Shown here: piece by piece, positions 1 to 11,410 of the stretch
Position numbering within the stretch: the stretch's first letter is position 1
How the letters are laid out: every line of letters starts with the position of its first letter
Origin: Protaetia brevitarsis
Lineage: Eukaryota > Arthropoda > Insecta > Coleoptera > Scarabaeidae
Length of the DNA stretch: 64,000 bases
NCBI GenBank assembly: GCA_004143645.1
Contig: RXPK01000156.1
Span: 760,810-824,809, forward strand
Direction: 5' to 3'
Position numbers and translations under genes: made by a program
Notes under the pieces: model-generated
Told to the model about the DNA's origin: nothing
Database searches by the model: none
What the model saw: the letters and a program-made list of their open reading frames with translations, nothing else

Positions 1-99
1 ATGATACAGTAAGAGCTTTTAGTTTTAACTCAAGGTAAATTCAAAAACTAGCGTGAAGCAAAGTAAATGCTCCACAAGTAGTACAAAAAAACACCAACT

Positions 100-1210
100 A
101 TGAGGAACTTAGTATCAAGCCTTTCAAAATGGCCTTTAGATGGTTTTGGACCCCTAATTCTTCAAAGTCCTGTACATAAAAAGGGAAACAAAGAACAGTG
201 TATGAGTTATCGCGGAAAAGCTGTCTTGGATGTAAGATATAAAGTATTAGCGAAAATAATCAAAAGCCGACTGGATAAGTATCATCATGAAAATGTAGGG
301 GAATACCAGGGAGGATTCAAAGCAGGAAGATTGATAGTAGACCAATTTTTTATTAAGAAACAACTGCAAGAGAATGCTTACGAACAAAATCTAAGCTGTT
401 CATAGATTATAAGCAAGCATACGACACCATCAAGAGAAGCAAGTTGTACGATGCATTGGAAAAACTGCGAATACCAAAAAAAGCTGAGAAGACTGGTAGA
501 AATGACAATGAAGAACACACAGAATAAGCTAGCACTGGAGGGAGAATTCACGGTTAAAAAAGGGTTACGACAAGGAGATCCATTATCCACAACGCTCTTC
601 AACCTAGTCCAAGAAATTATCCTAAGGGAAAGCGGCATAAACACTAAAGGTTTAATATATGGCTACAAACACCAGTGTCTGGCATATGCGGACGATATAG
701 TACTCATGGCAAGATCCAGAAAATAACTGCAACATGCATTCAAGTTACCGGCAGAAAAAGCAAGAGAATATGTGGTCATGAAAGAAAAAACAGAAAACTG
801 TATTTCTCAGTTTGTAAAAACAAGTGGTAGCTGTATAGGATTGGTTTACAATAAAATTGTTCATCATTGGGAAAGAGATAAGACCAAGGTTCTCCTTCAA
901 GTTGCGTAGAAAAGCAAACAAAATATTTGAACAGAACTAGAAAATTCATTGAAGATTTTTATTACTAGACTATCAAAAAAGAAAATGGAAGAACTTCTAT
1001 ATCTAAATAGGAATCATCTTGCATAGCGATAGATGCGGTTTATGTCAGACAGCTTTCACGAATAAATGGAGAAATTAGTTTTTGTAATGAAATAACCTCC
1101 AATGGCACCCAATGCAAAAAAAGGACATACAAAATGCCCAAAAAAATTGAATCAGTGTTAAGTTGGGGAAATGACTCGAAGAAATCGTGATCTTTATTGA
1201 AGGGTATGAC
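100..1210 (+). pseudogene. Broken reverse transcriptase of a non-LTR retrotransposon (RTE-like?)
   Basis: Two overlapping open stretches (100-405 and 451-726) together read as an RT core. The first holds the PIHKKG-like and YRGKAVLDVRYKVL blocks and a YQGGFKAGR block (finger and palm). The sequence then shifts frame around 390-400, reads FIDYKQAYDTI (first catalytic Asp at 405-407), and shifts back near 475-484. It continues through GLRQGDPLSTTLFNLV to AYADDIVLMARS, whose two catalytic Asp codons are at 691-696. A stop follows at 724-726. Weak, stop-ridden similarity to a LINE C-terminus carries on to about 1.2 kb. The element lacks any visible endonuclease and runs off the left edge or is 5' truncated. 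With two frameshifts it cannot encode a working polymerase. The RT identity is firm; the clade is a guess. Confidence 0.85.
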
Positions 1211-1250
1211 AAAAACAACCTGAAAATTTAGCGCAAAGGAAACGTTTTTT

Positions 1251-3020
1251 TTTTTTAATAATATTTAAAAAGGGAAAATACTTATTATGCTTATTTGACT
1301 GTGTTTTTGACGTAGAGAATATTTATTAGAATGGAAGAAACCTTTTATCAGCACGATCAACTTATTCTCTTTCAAATTAAAATTAATTTTGTTGTCATCT
1401 TGGGATCCTAACCCTTTTACATAACTTCTAATAAGTCGGAGTAGAGAGACAGATGACAAAAAACTTTTTTCAATTGATGTACATATTAAAGTTGGCAGAA
1501 TCCTTAAGCATGTGTGTTAAATCTTCAAACCCACGTTTTGCCGGTATATAGACATGTTTTGTAATTATTAGTTCTTTCGTACGTGTTTTAAACGGCTTTC
1601 TTGATACCCTATACCCTATACCTTAACGTGAAAATATCTGCATAGAAATATAAAATTAGAAAGAAAAAAAACATATCTTAGAAAATCATACAGGACTAGT
1701 AGAGAAATCAATGAAGCGTCTTAGATTGCAGAATATGTGTCATCATATCTTTCAGATTACACATATTCTCTAATTCCCAAAAATTTTGACGTCTTTCACT
1801 CTTACATCTTTACTTGTTATTCGGTGATTTGATAAGAAGATATATTTTAATTAAACATCTTCTATAATAATACTTACACAAAATTTTATTGCGGAAAATT
1901 TAAGAGAAAATCCAAATAACAGATCATTGCCAAAAATGTCTGTTGTTTGGATTTTCTAATATAGTTTTCAATAAACTTTCAATAAAGTGAATGAAGATAG
2001 AGGAAAGGTGTGGATTCGTTGTGTTTAATCATTATCATAAATGTCTGTGCCTTTTTATTATTTAAATAAAGCGTAGTGCCGAAGAGTTATTCCACTATTT
2101 AAAAGTATTTGGAAGGGGGGCAAATATTTACCATACCAGACTTCTCAGACTCTCTTTTTAGAAAATCTATCCATATTTAAAATTAACACCAACATCAAAC
2201 CAAAGTACAATCTAATATCTCACTCAAGCCACACAAAATTTCAAAATTAAATTCTACCATTTCGATCTCCCTTGAATTTTGTTTCAAATTAAATTTATTT
2301 AATTTTCCCACTTTTTTTGACCCAGCTGTAAGAGTGTGTATTCTTGTGTTTTGTTTTTAATCATCATTTTTGTGGTCTTCGTTTGTGGATGTGTGGATGG
2401 TTTGCTATCAACATGCGTTCATTTAACTTTGACTATCTCTTGCGCCCTAGTTTTTTAAGCGCTTGCAACGTACTAATTTTTAAAGTGTGACTTCGTTATC
2501 TATTTAAAGCTTATCTAGTCGACCTTTCTATTAATTTTTAAATGAATTTATAACTTTCCATTATTTCACAACGCTAAACTGGTAACATTTACTCCTTTAC
2601 TAAAACTTATATTTTTGTAATGTAATTTTTTCATTCTAGCGATTTTATGCCGATTGTTAGTATTGCTAGTATTTGTAATTGTTACATCTAATGAAGGGTC
2701 AAATTACAAGACGTCACTATGCAATTGTGCACTTTATCGTGACACGCTTGTACGTTAGATGTAATGGAACAGGTTTTATCTTGCTCTGCGCTGGCTGGCA
2801 AAATGCAATGGGTCATTAATTTATTTATGAATGTTATATTTTTTGTTGGGCGCCGTAAAATTAGTGAATAATAATATCTATTGATTAACTGAAATAAATA
2901 AAAAACTAGCATGAGAATTTTTACCGATTAAAAAATCAGGTCATGCGGTTCTGCGAGTATTTAAAAATATAATACGACCCATGTACTATTTAACAAAATA
3001 AAATAATAAAAGAAATTTTT
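1251..3020. other. AT-rich stretch without a gene; one short hairpin
   Basis: No open frame here resembles a protein I recognise. The only ordered structure I see is an inverted repeat with 18-base arms and one mismatch (1906-1923 against 1939-1956, 15-base spacer). The T-run at 1244-1256 may be the decayed tail of the preceding LINE or plain low-complexity DNA. Confidence 0.5.
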
Positions 3021-3028
3021 ATTTTAAA

Positions 3029-3240
3029 TTTGGTGCTTAAGGGCGGACCTCACAACCGCCTCAGACGAGCGATACGTCCGACCTGTCTCAACGCTGGCTG
3101 CCGACTCTCATTCCTCGATGCGTACGCACGGTTGACTTGGTCGTCCGCCAATCAGGAACACTGCGCTGATCTCATGTTCGCGGCAAACCTCTTGATATGT
3201 CCATTCCTTTCTTGACGCCGCTTACGTCACCGCACACACA
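3029..3240. other. GC- and CpG-rich island of unknown origin
   Basis: About 200 bases are sharply richer in G+C and CpG than both flanks, with abrupt edges against AT-rich DNA. There is a 61-codon open frame, but its composition does not resemble a recognisable domain. The abrupt edges suggest a transposed fragment, such as a piece of a short interspersed element, or a rearranged exon. I cannot assign it. Confidence 0.4.
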
Positions 3241-4095
3241 CATGCAGATTAAAGAGAACTAAAACTACGTTACAAATACGACATGTTTTATATGCTTACA
3301 TTAATAGTATGAAATCGAATGTCTTTTCTTAGGAAAGGAAATAATAGATCAAATTTAAAATAAAAATACATTCTAGGCATGCCATTACAACTAAGACGAA
3401 AACATGGAAAACAATAAAGCATCCTTATTCTGCTAAGTTTTTTAACAGTAACTTTTTTACCATATAAACATAAGGAACTTTCCTTCATGGAAACGGAATA
3501 TATTTATTTCGATTGTACTTTGTGCAATCTCAACTAGAATGGATATAGAATACTATGCTCTCTACTGCATCTTCTGCAAATTATATAACCATCTTATCTT
3601 TTATATAAAATGATGAAAAGCAAACGAATGCTGAATAATCAATTTTATACCTTTCTATGTCAAACAGTGCGCTTTTCCTGCGATTCAATCAGTTCGGTTT
3701 ACAACAAGAAGAATTGTTTGGAAGGAATTTGTTTTTACATGCTTGTTTTACTTCAAGAATGTGTCAAATTCAACATCTGACAATTGATGCTCTTTGAGTT
3801 TTTGCTATAGTTTGAAATACTAAACTTTTTGTCCAGTTAGTAGAGAGCACATAGTTCACTGGAACCTTGCAAATCATTTAAGGAATGTGGCACATCAAAC
3901 GTCTGTTTGTTTTTAGAAAAAACCCTTCTAATGTCTATCCAATCGGTATATGTTTTCCATATGGAATAAATTACTTTTCTTTATGGAAAAGGTAGACTAA
4001 ATTAATTTATAACGAATTCTTTTTTTTCATCTAGAAATTGAATTAGGCTTGAAAAACAATTTACCCAATTGAATTTTTGATAACGAAGGTATTTT
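3241..4095. other. AT-rich stretch, nothing recognised
   Basis: Read on both strands. Only short open frames of biased composition are present, and no repeat family seen elsewhere in the window. Confidence 0.4.
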
Positions 4096-4100
4096 CCATC

Positions 4101-4660
4101 TTATCGCCCTAGCGCCAGTCGCTCGACTGTACTAGAAATATTAAAGCTTTCGATCCTAATACCTGCCTCTCGAAATGATTTCAATTTCATCGTATCGAAA
4201 TCATCGAGGTATAAAACAAACGGAGAGAAAACAGCGAGAGAATAGTCAATGAGGAGTCGGATACAATTTTTGTCAATATCGTTTGATTCGCGCGGCTTTC
4301 CGACGTCGAATCTAAATATCGAAGGATTTACACAATAAAAGCGAAAGTCGATTGTCGGACCAGAAGATCCCAATTGTCGTATCGGCTCGGGCGAGAAAAG
4401 AGCGTCGCTGAGGCAAGAGGAAAAACGACTACGAGGGACAGGAGTTACTGCGATGGGTAACAAACGGACAGAAAAAAGATTACGTCGCACGTACACAGTC
4501 CATAAACGTAAGTGCTGACAAGACAGAAGGAGAACCGGTGCGGCCGTTAAAAAAGTGAAAGCTTTTACGACGTTTTCCCCGCCCGGATGTAACGTGGCTC
4601 TTGTAGGGTGTAGAGTTTGCCGGCGGCAAATGGAGGCGCGGAAGTTCAGGTCTACAGTAC
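4101..4660. other. CpG-rich low-repeat block with a 131-codon open frame on the minus strand
   Basis: This block has balanced base composition and many CpG dinucleotides, unlike its flanks. The minus strand is open from 4496 to 4101 (131 codons, rich in Arg, Ser and Phe), but I recognise no domain and the frame has no supporting splice or promoter context. The 4500-4660 part contains CpG-dense runs such as gcggccgtt and gccggcggc. It could be a first exon or promoter of a gene outside the window, or a conserved non-coding segment. The open frame alone is weak evidence for a protein. Confidence 0.3.
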
Positions 4661-5250
4661 CAATAATCCTAATTATGTAAGAGAGTGTTCGAACGCGTCC
4701 AACTAAAAGGCACTTAGGGTTTTATTTCTGGTAGGTAAGGCGCGCTACGGGAACGCTATGAACGACAAGTCCAGATGTTCCTAATGTAGGGACACCCCCT
4801 TCTATAATGTATCTGTTAATATATCCTAATGATAGCAATTCGAAGACAACGCAGGAGGTTCTTATATTGATACCGAAGAATCGCAGACTCTTGCTTTAAT
4901 ACCGACACGTGCCAGCCTTTTTCAAGCAGCAGCAGTAAAGCTTATAACTTTGAACGGTAACGTGCTTCGTAGGTTACTTCTACTAATAAATCAATTTTTG
5001 AGAATTTTTTTTTTTCAATTTCCATTTCAATTTATTTGCCATTTGTAAGGACCAATGTATTGCCATATAAATATAATAATAAATAACTAATACTGTATGT
5101 ATATGTATACATTGTCAAACTTAGAAACTAAATAGGTAGGTGTATACAATGTGTCCCACATCTATTTTCCCACGCATTTACTCGGAAACTAATAGAGATA
5201 AAAAGTTGCAGTAAAATCCAGTGAAAATGAGACGACATTGTACATCAAAT
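4661..5250. other. Intergenic stretch, no gene seen
   Basis: AT-rich DNA with a T-run near 5008-5018. A short segment near 5150-5165 (tgtgtcccaca) resembles the termini of the small TIR element at 32617-32805 and may be a solo or decayed end of that family. Confidence 0.35.
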
Positions 5251-5254
5251 TCTG

Positions 5255-6345
5255 CTACGATATCACCATAATAACGCGTACTATAACTGTGTTCTTCTGT
5301 TGAGATGCTTGGTAATCACGACAGTTCACGTGTATGTGGCATATGCAGGTAATTATGAAAAGGGCCGATATCGTGATAATCCCAAACCGCTTGAAATGTT
5401 CTCTGCAGCTCTGTTGGGGTTTGATGTTCGCCAGAGCTCTACGCAGATGCATTCGAAGAACCTCCCCATATCAGGATGCCATAAGCCGCCCTACTATCAA
5501 AGTTAGCGAAGTAAGCTGCTCTGGCTAAACTTTCACCTCACACCTGCCTCAAACGCCGAATGGTGTAGATCGCGCTCGATAATTGGGGAAGAAGAAGATC
5601 AATATGGCATCTCCATGAGAGGTCTCCAGCCCAATAAAGTCCCAGAAACCTTACTGGCTTCCGCCTGCATGCCTGTCCTAAATTGTAGGTGTTGTGCTTT
5701 CCTCACATTAAGTTTATTATAGGTAATTATGAGGAAACCACTCCAGCGCCTTTCCCACAACCTGGTCCATCGTGCGGTCTCTCATAATGACGTATTGTCC
5801 GCATACATAATTATACCGTCAACACTCACATTCATAGGTAAGTCACTTATATATGTCTAAGAAATGGGATCGGTCCCAGTATGGAGTCTTGTGGTACCCC
5901 GCAAGTCAACATAACCCTCTTCGATACTTGTTCATTCCAACAAACTCTTTGAGCTCTGTTTCTCAAATAAGTACGAAACAAGTTGTTCGAAACTCCGTGT
6001 ACTCCAATTATCCCAATATTCCTTAGTAATATACTGTGGTTGACGCAACCAAAAGCTTTAGAGAGGTCGCAACAAAGTAGTTGCAACTCTTCTCCGTTAT
6101 CAAAACTTTCAGCCACCTTCTTTAATAGATCAACCATTGCTGACATCGTTGGCCTACCCTTTCTATATTCGTGTTGTGCTTGACTGAATACGTTGTTGTT
6201 TTTTTTTTTTTTAAAAGTAACTAGGCGTTGCTTAATAACCATTTCGAAAATATTGGATATTGCTGACAGGATAGCGATGGGTCTGTAATTTTCTAATTCA
6301 TTAACATTTCCCTTTTTTTAAACGGGTACAATCTTTGCTTCCTTA
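5255..6345 (-). pseudogene. CR1-like non-LTR retrotransposon RT, antisense and broken
   Basis: On the minus strand, conserved RT text can be followed from about 6345 to 5255. It begins with NVNELENYRPIAILSAISNI. The open part at 6242-5847 then continues with FSQAQHEYRKGRPTMSA, LLCCDLSKAFGCVNHS (Asp then Gly where Asp is usual in SKAFDCVNH) and CGVPQDSILGP. A shifted YADNTSL stands where YADDTSL is expected (near 5785). The C-terminal conserved segment of CR1-type LINEs (RALANIKPQQSCREHFKRF) is readable near 5450-5390. Frameshifts and substitutions in the catalytic boxes make it dead. The endonuclease is absent, so it is 5' truncated, as is typical of LINE copies. Confidence 0.85.
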
Positions 6346-6724
6346 TGTTCTGCTGGAAAAAAATACCATTAAGCGGGCAATTATTAATGGAGTCGCTTAG
6401 AGGGTCAGCTAAGATATCAGTGACGTTCTTCAAGAGGATGGTCGTTATGTGATATACTTATGTCAGAGGTAAATTCACTTTTCAGAGAATGCACAATTTG
6501 TCTAATTTCGTTTGAATTTGTGGGAGTTAAAGAAATGCTATTTGAGTTGCTCATATATTTTAAATGATTTAGAGGATTTTAAGAAACACAATTTTAGTTG
6601 GAACGCAAGTCGAGTAAAATAGATTACTATTTGAATACTAACTACTCTTCGGGTCTCTGCTAGCTATAATATCGCAAAAATACTTGCTTGTGCCTTTCGG
6701 ATAAGCATCAGTGTGCTGTAGGTC

Positions 6725-6910
6725 ATGATTATTCTGGGGACGATACCGTTCGGAGTGGATCGGCAAGGTCCGATACTTGGCCCATTGTTGTTTTTATTGT
6801 ATGTGAATGTTCTTTTAGAAGTAGTTTTGCACCGGGTGATTATGTTCGCGGATGATACTACAACAGCAACTAATTCGAGTGATCATACGCAATACATTTT
6901 AGAATATTAG
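6725..6910 (+). pseudogene. Fragment of a second CR1-like RT (FADD box)
   Basis: A 61-codon open stretch reads GPILGPLLFLLYVNVLLEVV and then VIMFADDTTTATNSSDH. This is the QGSILGPLLFLIYVNDL block followed by the catalytic FADD box (Asp codons 6851-6856). It lies on the opposite strand to the LINE at 5255-6345, so it is an independent insertion. No usable start or upstream palm motif is present. It ends abruptly about 50 bp before an unrelated LINE-A 3' end. Confidence 0.75.
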
Positions 6911-6962
6911 TGGCCTCCATTGTATTGGATGTCGCATAATAAAAAAAATATGTAATCCTTTC

Positions 6963-7182
6963 ACTTAAGGTACTTAGGCAAAAGTACTTCAGAAGAGATC
7001 TATTGGAGCCCTCGAAGGTTCTCAAGTTTCCACTGGGCAAGATACTGGGCTTTATAGAGAACACCAAGCTGCTCGAGTGGAAATAAGAGAATCAATAGGG
7101 ATGGTACAATGAGCACCTTGCTCAAGTGCCCGGACATCAAGTGCCCACCCTAACTTGAATGAATGAATGAATGAATGTAATC
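6963..7182 (+). mobile_element. LINE-A 3' end with (AATG)n tail
   Basis: This piece is close to identical to the last 200 bp of the LINE-A copy at 33731-33938. It encodes the C-terminal LPLGKILGFIENTKLLEW peptide and then a stop, and continues into a matching 3' UTR. It ends in a run of AATG units (about 7157-7177). It is a strongly 5'-truncated insertion. Tails made of tandem short repeats instead of poly(A) occur in I-superfamily LINEs. That two copies share one 3' terminus supports retrotransposition rather than chance. Confidence 0.85.
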
Positions 7183-7735
7183 CTTTCCAATCGTGTATTG
7201 TCTGTTAAAGATCGTCATTATAAACTTTATAAGTTTTGACCATGGGCCATTCTCAAAAGTTATACTAAAAGAGTGAAATGCATTCAAGTAATTTTTCTTG
7301 TTTGTTCATTAATACAAAGTTTATATATACGATCTTTAACACACAATATACAATTGGAAAGAACTGCATATTTTTCTCATTCTTATTTTAAAATATAGCT
7401 GACATTATTGGAGGGGTGACACAGTTATCACACTTACACTTCTAAAAGACTAAAGTAATCATATTTAATAATTTCGAAAAAATCAGTGTTAAAACCATGA
7501 ACAGTGCCTTAACAGTTTTTCCTGGGGTATAGATAGGATTCTCAACTTTCCTGGGCGGTCACATGTGGAACACATATTCGGCAAACTTTGCAGTGCATCT
7601 TACGTCTCGAAGTGTCAGCGTACATGCAACTCTACATTGCTATTATGCTAATGTATTTTCTCAACTGAAATATGGCATCACCTAATGGCGAAATTCCTTC
7701 GAAGCAGAGAAAATCTTTATTTTACAGAAGGCCTA
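7183..7735. other. AT-rich stretch between LINE fragments
   Basis: No coding frame or repeat unit is recognised. An imperfect inverted repeat of about 20 bases is visible between 7189-7210 and roughly 7330-7360 (caatcgtgtattgtctgtta against taacacacaatatacaattg). Confidence 0.35.
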
Positions 7736-7739
7736 TATT

Positions 7740-8110
7740 CGAACCATAGTTAGCCTTGTTCGTCGTGATACGTGCAAAGAACTTTAAGTTTGTCGCCTTA
7801 CCTACGATATATATCCTTGAGTGTACTAAATTTACAAAAATTAACTATAATAACTATGAAAAATGCATAGTTATAACACCAGAAGCCTCCTATCACCCAC
7901 TTATCAAAACTATACAAAAGTACACTATATCAATGCCTGACTCATTAAAACCCTTATCGCCTATTAAATTAAACAAAAAACTTAAACAGTTTTTACAAAA
8001 AAAAACACTTTTTATCAAATATAAAGCTTCGTTGAGCATCTTAATTTGCTGTGAGTGTTAGTTTATACACAATTTTACATTTTAACTATAACTGGTTATA
8101 CATCTCTTAC
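7740..8110 (+). pseudogene. C-terminal fragment of a CR1-like LINE
   Basis: The open stretch 7756-8061 contains KFVALPTIYILECTKFTK, which resembles the LTLPSLYIYECLKFVK block of CR1-type LINE C-termini. About 45 codons later it has LKPLSPIKLNKKLKQFL, which resembles the closing SLPPIKFKKKLKQLL block. Order and spacing match the family. No RT core precedes it, so this is a truncated 3' fragment. Family assignment rests on two short motifs. Confidence 0.6.
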
Positions 8111-9450
8111 AGGTATTATTTAACAAATATATTATTATATTATTATCATTTCTCACCAATATAATGAATGAGGTAAATGAAAAACGCTCGGCTATTTGAA
8201 AAAAAGAATCGTGAATCCATTGTTTTTATTCATTAAAAAAGGTACGGCTCACGGTGTTCCAAAAAAAAATATTTGCTTAAAAAAATGCATTCATTCTTTC
8301 CTGTATTAGGAGAAAAATCATTATTAAATAAAAATCAACCACACCCACTAGCCCTCCAGCTCTTTTTTTCATTCTTAATATTTCAATACTGCGTTTTTTA
8401 ATGGCAATTAAATTACCAGCGTAATATTGGAATTGTTTGCCGACGCTTTTCCGGTAGCTGCGGTCGACATTCCTGAAGAAAGCTTTTTTAGTGCAATTTA
8501 AGCTTTAAAGGAAGCATTGGTCTTATGAATTATATGTATTTATTTTTTTAATTTTATATATCTTTATATGTGTTTATCCTTTTCTATGATGACCCAGATT
8601 ATTTGGTGACTGTCTGCATGATTCACTGTTCCTGTGATTTGTTAAATTCGATTCTGTCAGTTCAGCTTATCCCATTTTTTTTTATACCTATTTTTTTAAA
8701 CAGATCATTTTTACCTATTGTAAGAACTATTAGAACAAGATTGATGCATTTGTAGAATTGTAAAAGTATGGAAACTTACAAAGTAAGACGAAAAGCGATA
8801 TCTATTCGTCAAAGAAAAGCAATTTTTTCCAAAATACTTTCCATATTTTGCCAAACATATGAATGTTTCCAAGGAAACAAAACAAAGCTTGGTTGTGGCG
8901 AAAGTATGGTTTATTCTGTTCGCAAAGAAAACCATCCAGCGACAAAGGTTACAGTTAAGATAAATTGAAACATACTTGCAAGACTCTCATTCGCAAGTAT
9001 ATCATGAACACCTCCAAGCAATTATCAGACTTAAAGTTCACAGCCCTTGTTCTGAGAAATATTTCACCCACGATGCCTACAATATTGGTTGCAGTATATT
9101 TTAATATAAAATAAATACAAAAAGGAAATAAACAATTTATTTTTGGTGTGTATTTTGATGTGGAATAAATAAAAATACAATCAATATTATTCCTTTGATA
9201 GAACATATTATACAGGTATTGTAGAGCGGATGTTATCTTAAAGTTCAACGAACAAGTTTAGGCCCTTAAGGTAGCTTACTATTTTGCTGAATGAGATTGT
9301 TTTCGGGTCAACCTTCCTAAAGCTCGCATACTTGCTTCTAGTAGCGACAGAGCAGTGGCAAAAAGTGGCATTTTATCTCATCGAAGAGCCTGATTCTGTA
9401 TAAGTGCTTTCTGAGTTTACAGTGACTTGTAAACACCATTACCTTGATTC
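8111..9450. other. AT-rich stretch with short unassigned open frames
   Basis: The longest frames (66 codons at 8768-8968 on plus, 97 codons at 9248-8955 on minus) match nothing I recognise and use AT-biased codons. I see no convincing gene or complete repeat. Confidence 0.35.
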
Positions 9451-9455
9451 ATTTA

Positions 9456-10288
9456 CACTGTTGAAAATATTACGGTGTTGGCGTTAATTTTGCGCTAGTC
9501 AAATATTTTAGTGTTAATTTTTACAAACTTTGCCAGACGAATTGACTACATGTACATCAACCAATCAGAATTTTTCCCTCGGCTAGAAATATAGAAACCC
9601 CACCTAATCTAATACAGTATTGCATTATACGCACCACCTGCATTGCACGTGTATCTGTTTTCGAGTTTGTTTCTGCGTATTGACATATCCAAACAAACCA
9701 CCAAATGTGACTGACCTGCAAAGTGTAACCTTGTATTATTAAATGTTAATTCCAGTGGGCATAAAAAAAATTCAACATCTTAAAGATGTATTGGGAGCAA
9801 CTATTTACGTAATTAGTTCAGATTTGAATCAAATAGCATAAACATTCACTTAATTTTATAATGGTTCTCAAAAAATCATTTTAAAATTAGTACGTTTAGT
9901 TGAAACCAAAACTTTTGAATGAGTGGTTCTGTATATTTATAATTGAGAAAACGTCTTAAAGAGAGAATATATAGCACTAAGAAATAGGAGTTGCATATTA
10001 AAAAGACGTTGTGTTTAGAAAACGGTGTTAAATCATCCAATAGATCGCATTCATTTAGTTAAACAGCTAGTAAATTTGTCTTGTCTAAATCAAATAAAAT
10101 GTGACTAGAAGTATATCATAATTCCACGTGTTAGTTGGACAAAATAACCCCTTAGCAATAGGCAATACTTGACTATCTTTGTTCGTCAAATTTAAACTTC
10201 TATAGTTCTCGACAAAATAACACGAAAACAGTGTGGACCTCTCCTGACTATTAAATTAGTCAAAAAAGTGTTAAAATTTTCAACAGTG
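9456..10288 (+). mobile_element. TA-1 non-autonomous DNA element, copy 1 (833 bp)
   Basis: The element starts cactgttgaaaat and ends with its inverse attttcaacagtg. TA dinucleotides flank both sides (9454-9455 and 10289-10290). Two other copies of the same sequence are in the window (39651-40560 inverted, 48590-49502), which defines its ends. A TA target duplication and short inverted ends suggest Tc1/mariner-type mobilisation. No transposase frame is present, so it would depend on another element. This copy lacks about 90-100 bp near 9550 that the other two contain. Confidence 0.8.
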
Positions 10289-10290
10289 TA

Positions 10291-11270
10291 AGGTCAAGTT
10301 GAAATAGTTTCTTGCATCTGGCACCACTAGGTGAAATACATTCTTTGGCATGCACCAAACCGTCAATGTTTTTTTTACCGTTGCATCTCCATTCCTCTTT
10401 ATTTGGAAAGGAGGTACTGAAGTATGCATCGATCATTGTTCAAATATACATCATATCAGAAGGCATTCCCAGCATGCCGTCGGAAGTAAACGACGAGCAG
10501 CTTGTTGTCCACACATGACTATGTGGCGAATAATTGTTCTAACCTGGTCGTCAAACTAATTGTTTGTATTTTTGCAATTGCAAATTTAGCAAACACAATA
10601 ACACATCTGCAAAATACACCAGGGATACACTTTCGACCTGTCGTTTGCCGTAATATGGATAAAAGAAGGATGAAAATAATAATTTCTATCAGTTAGCAAA
10701 ATCGAGATATATGCATGCTATTCTTCTGGGCGGTGGTGTGTCAGATATACATTTCGACATACCATCTCCAACACGCATGCTATCGTTGTCTAATGGCAAG
10801 CACTCGCCGCTATTCTCTATAAGAGTAGAGAACTAACTACTACAAAATGCTATGCCCACATCGATCTTTTCAATTTAAATCAATTCAATATAGCCCTTAT
10901 TCCGTCCACTGCAAGGTGAAGGGAACGACGCTAGACATGCGTATAATTCACTTTCAAGTTTACCAGGCGTTCGACTCATCTCGTTCATTTCTTAACAAGG
11001 CGTTGTTGGGTATTAGGATGTGGTTCTCAAATTTTATAACGGCTAGTAAGCGTTGAACGCGATCAGTAATTTTATATAAGAAGAATAGAATATCATACAC
11101 CTCAGGAAAAACTTTCTATTCAGAAACAATTTTACGATGGCAACTCAGCAGAAGTTACACACGATTTACCTATTTGCAGTAAATTATACCGAAATATCAA
11201 TTTTCAATGCGACTAATATGCATAATACAGTCCGATATTTTGAAACAACGCTTACATTAAAAAAATGTCC
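10291..11270. other. Intergenic stretch, nothing recognised
   Basis: Only short overlapping open frames (under 70 codons) are present, with no domain signature on either strand. Confidence 0.35.
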
Positions 11271-11277
11271 GTGATAT

Positions 11278-11410
11278 CGAAATTCAAGTTTGTGTAATAG
11301 TGGAATTAAATCCTGGTAATACAACTAGTCAAATTGCTCGTGAATATAATGTTGGTGTTAGAACTGATATTACATTCGTGAGCAAACTATTTTATAGATT
11401 GTTAATAAAT
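11278..11410 (+). pseudogene. Possible helix-turn-helix remnant of a mariner-like transposase
   Basis: A short in-frame piece reads IQVCVIVELNPGNTTSQIA and then REYNVGVRT. This resembles the N-terminal DNA-binding helix-turn-helix found near the start of mariner/IS630-type transposases. It is only about 35 residues, and no DDE motif follows. I infer a relic; a chance match is possible. Confidence 0.3.
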
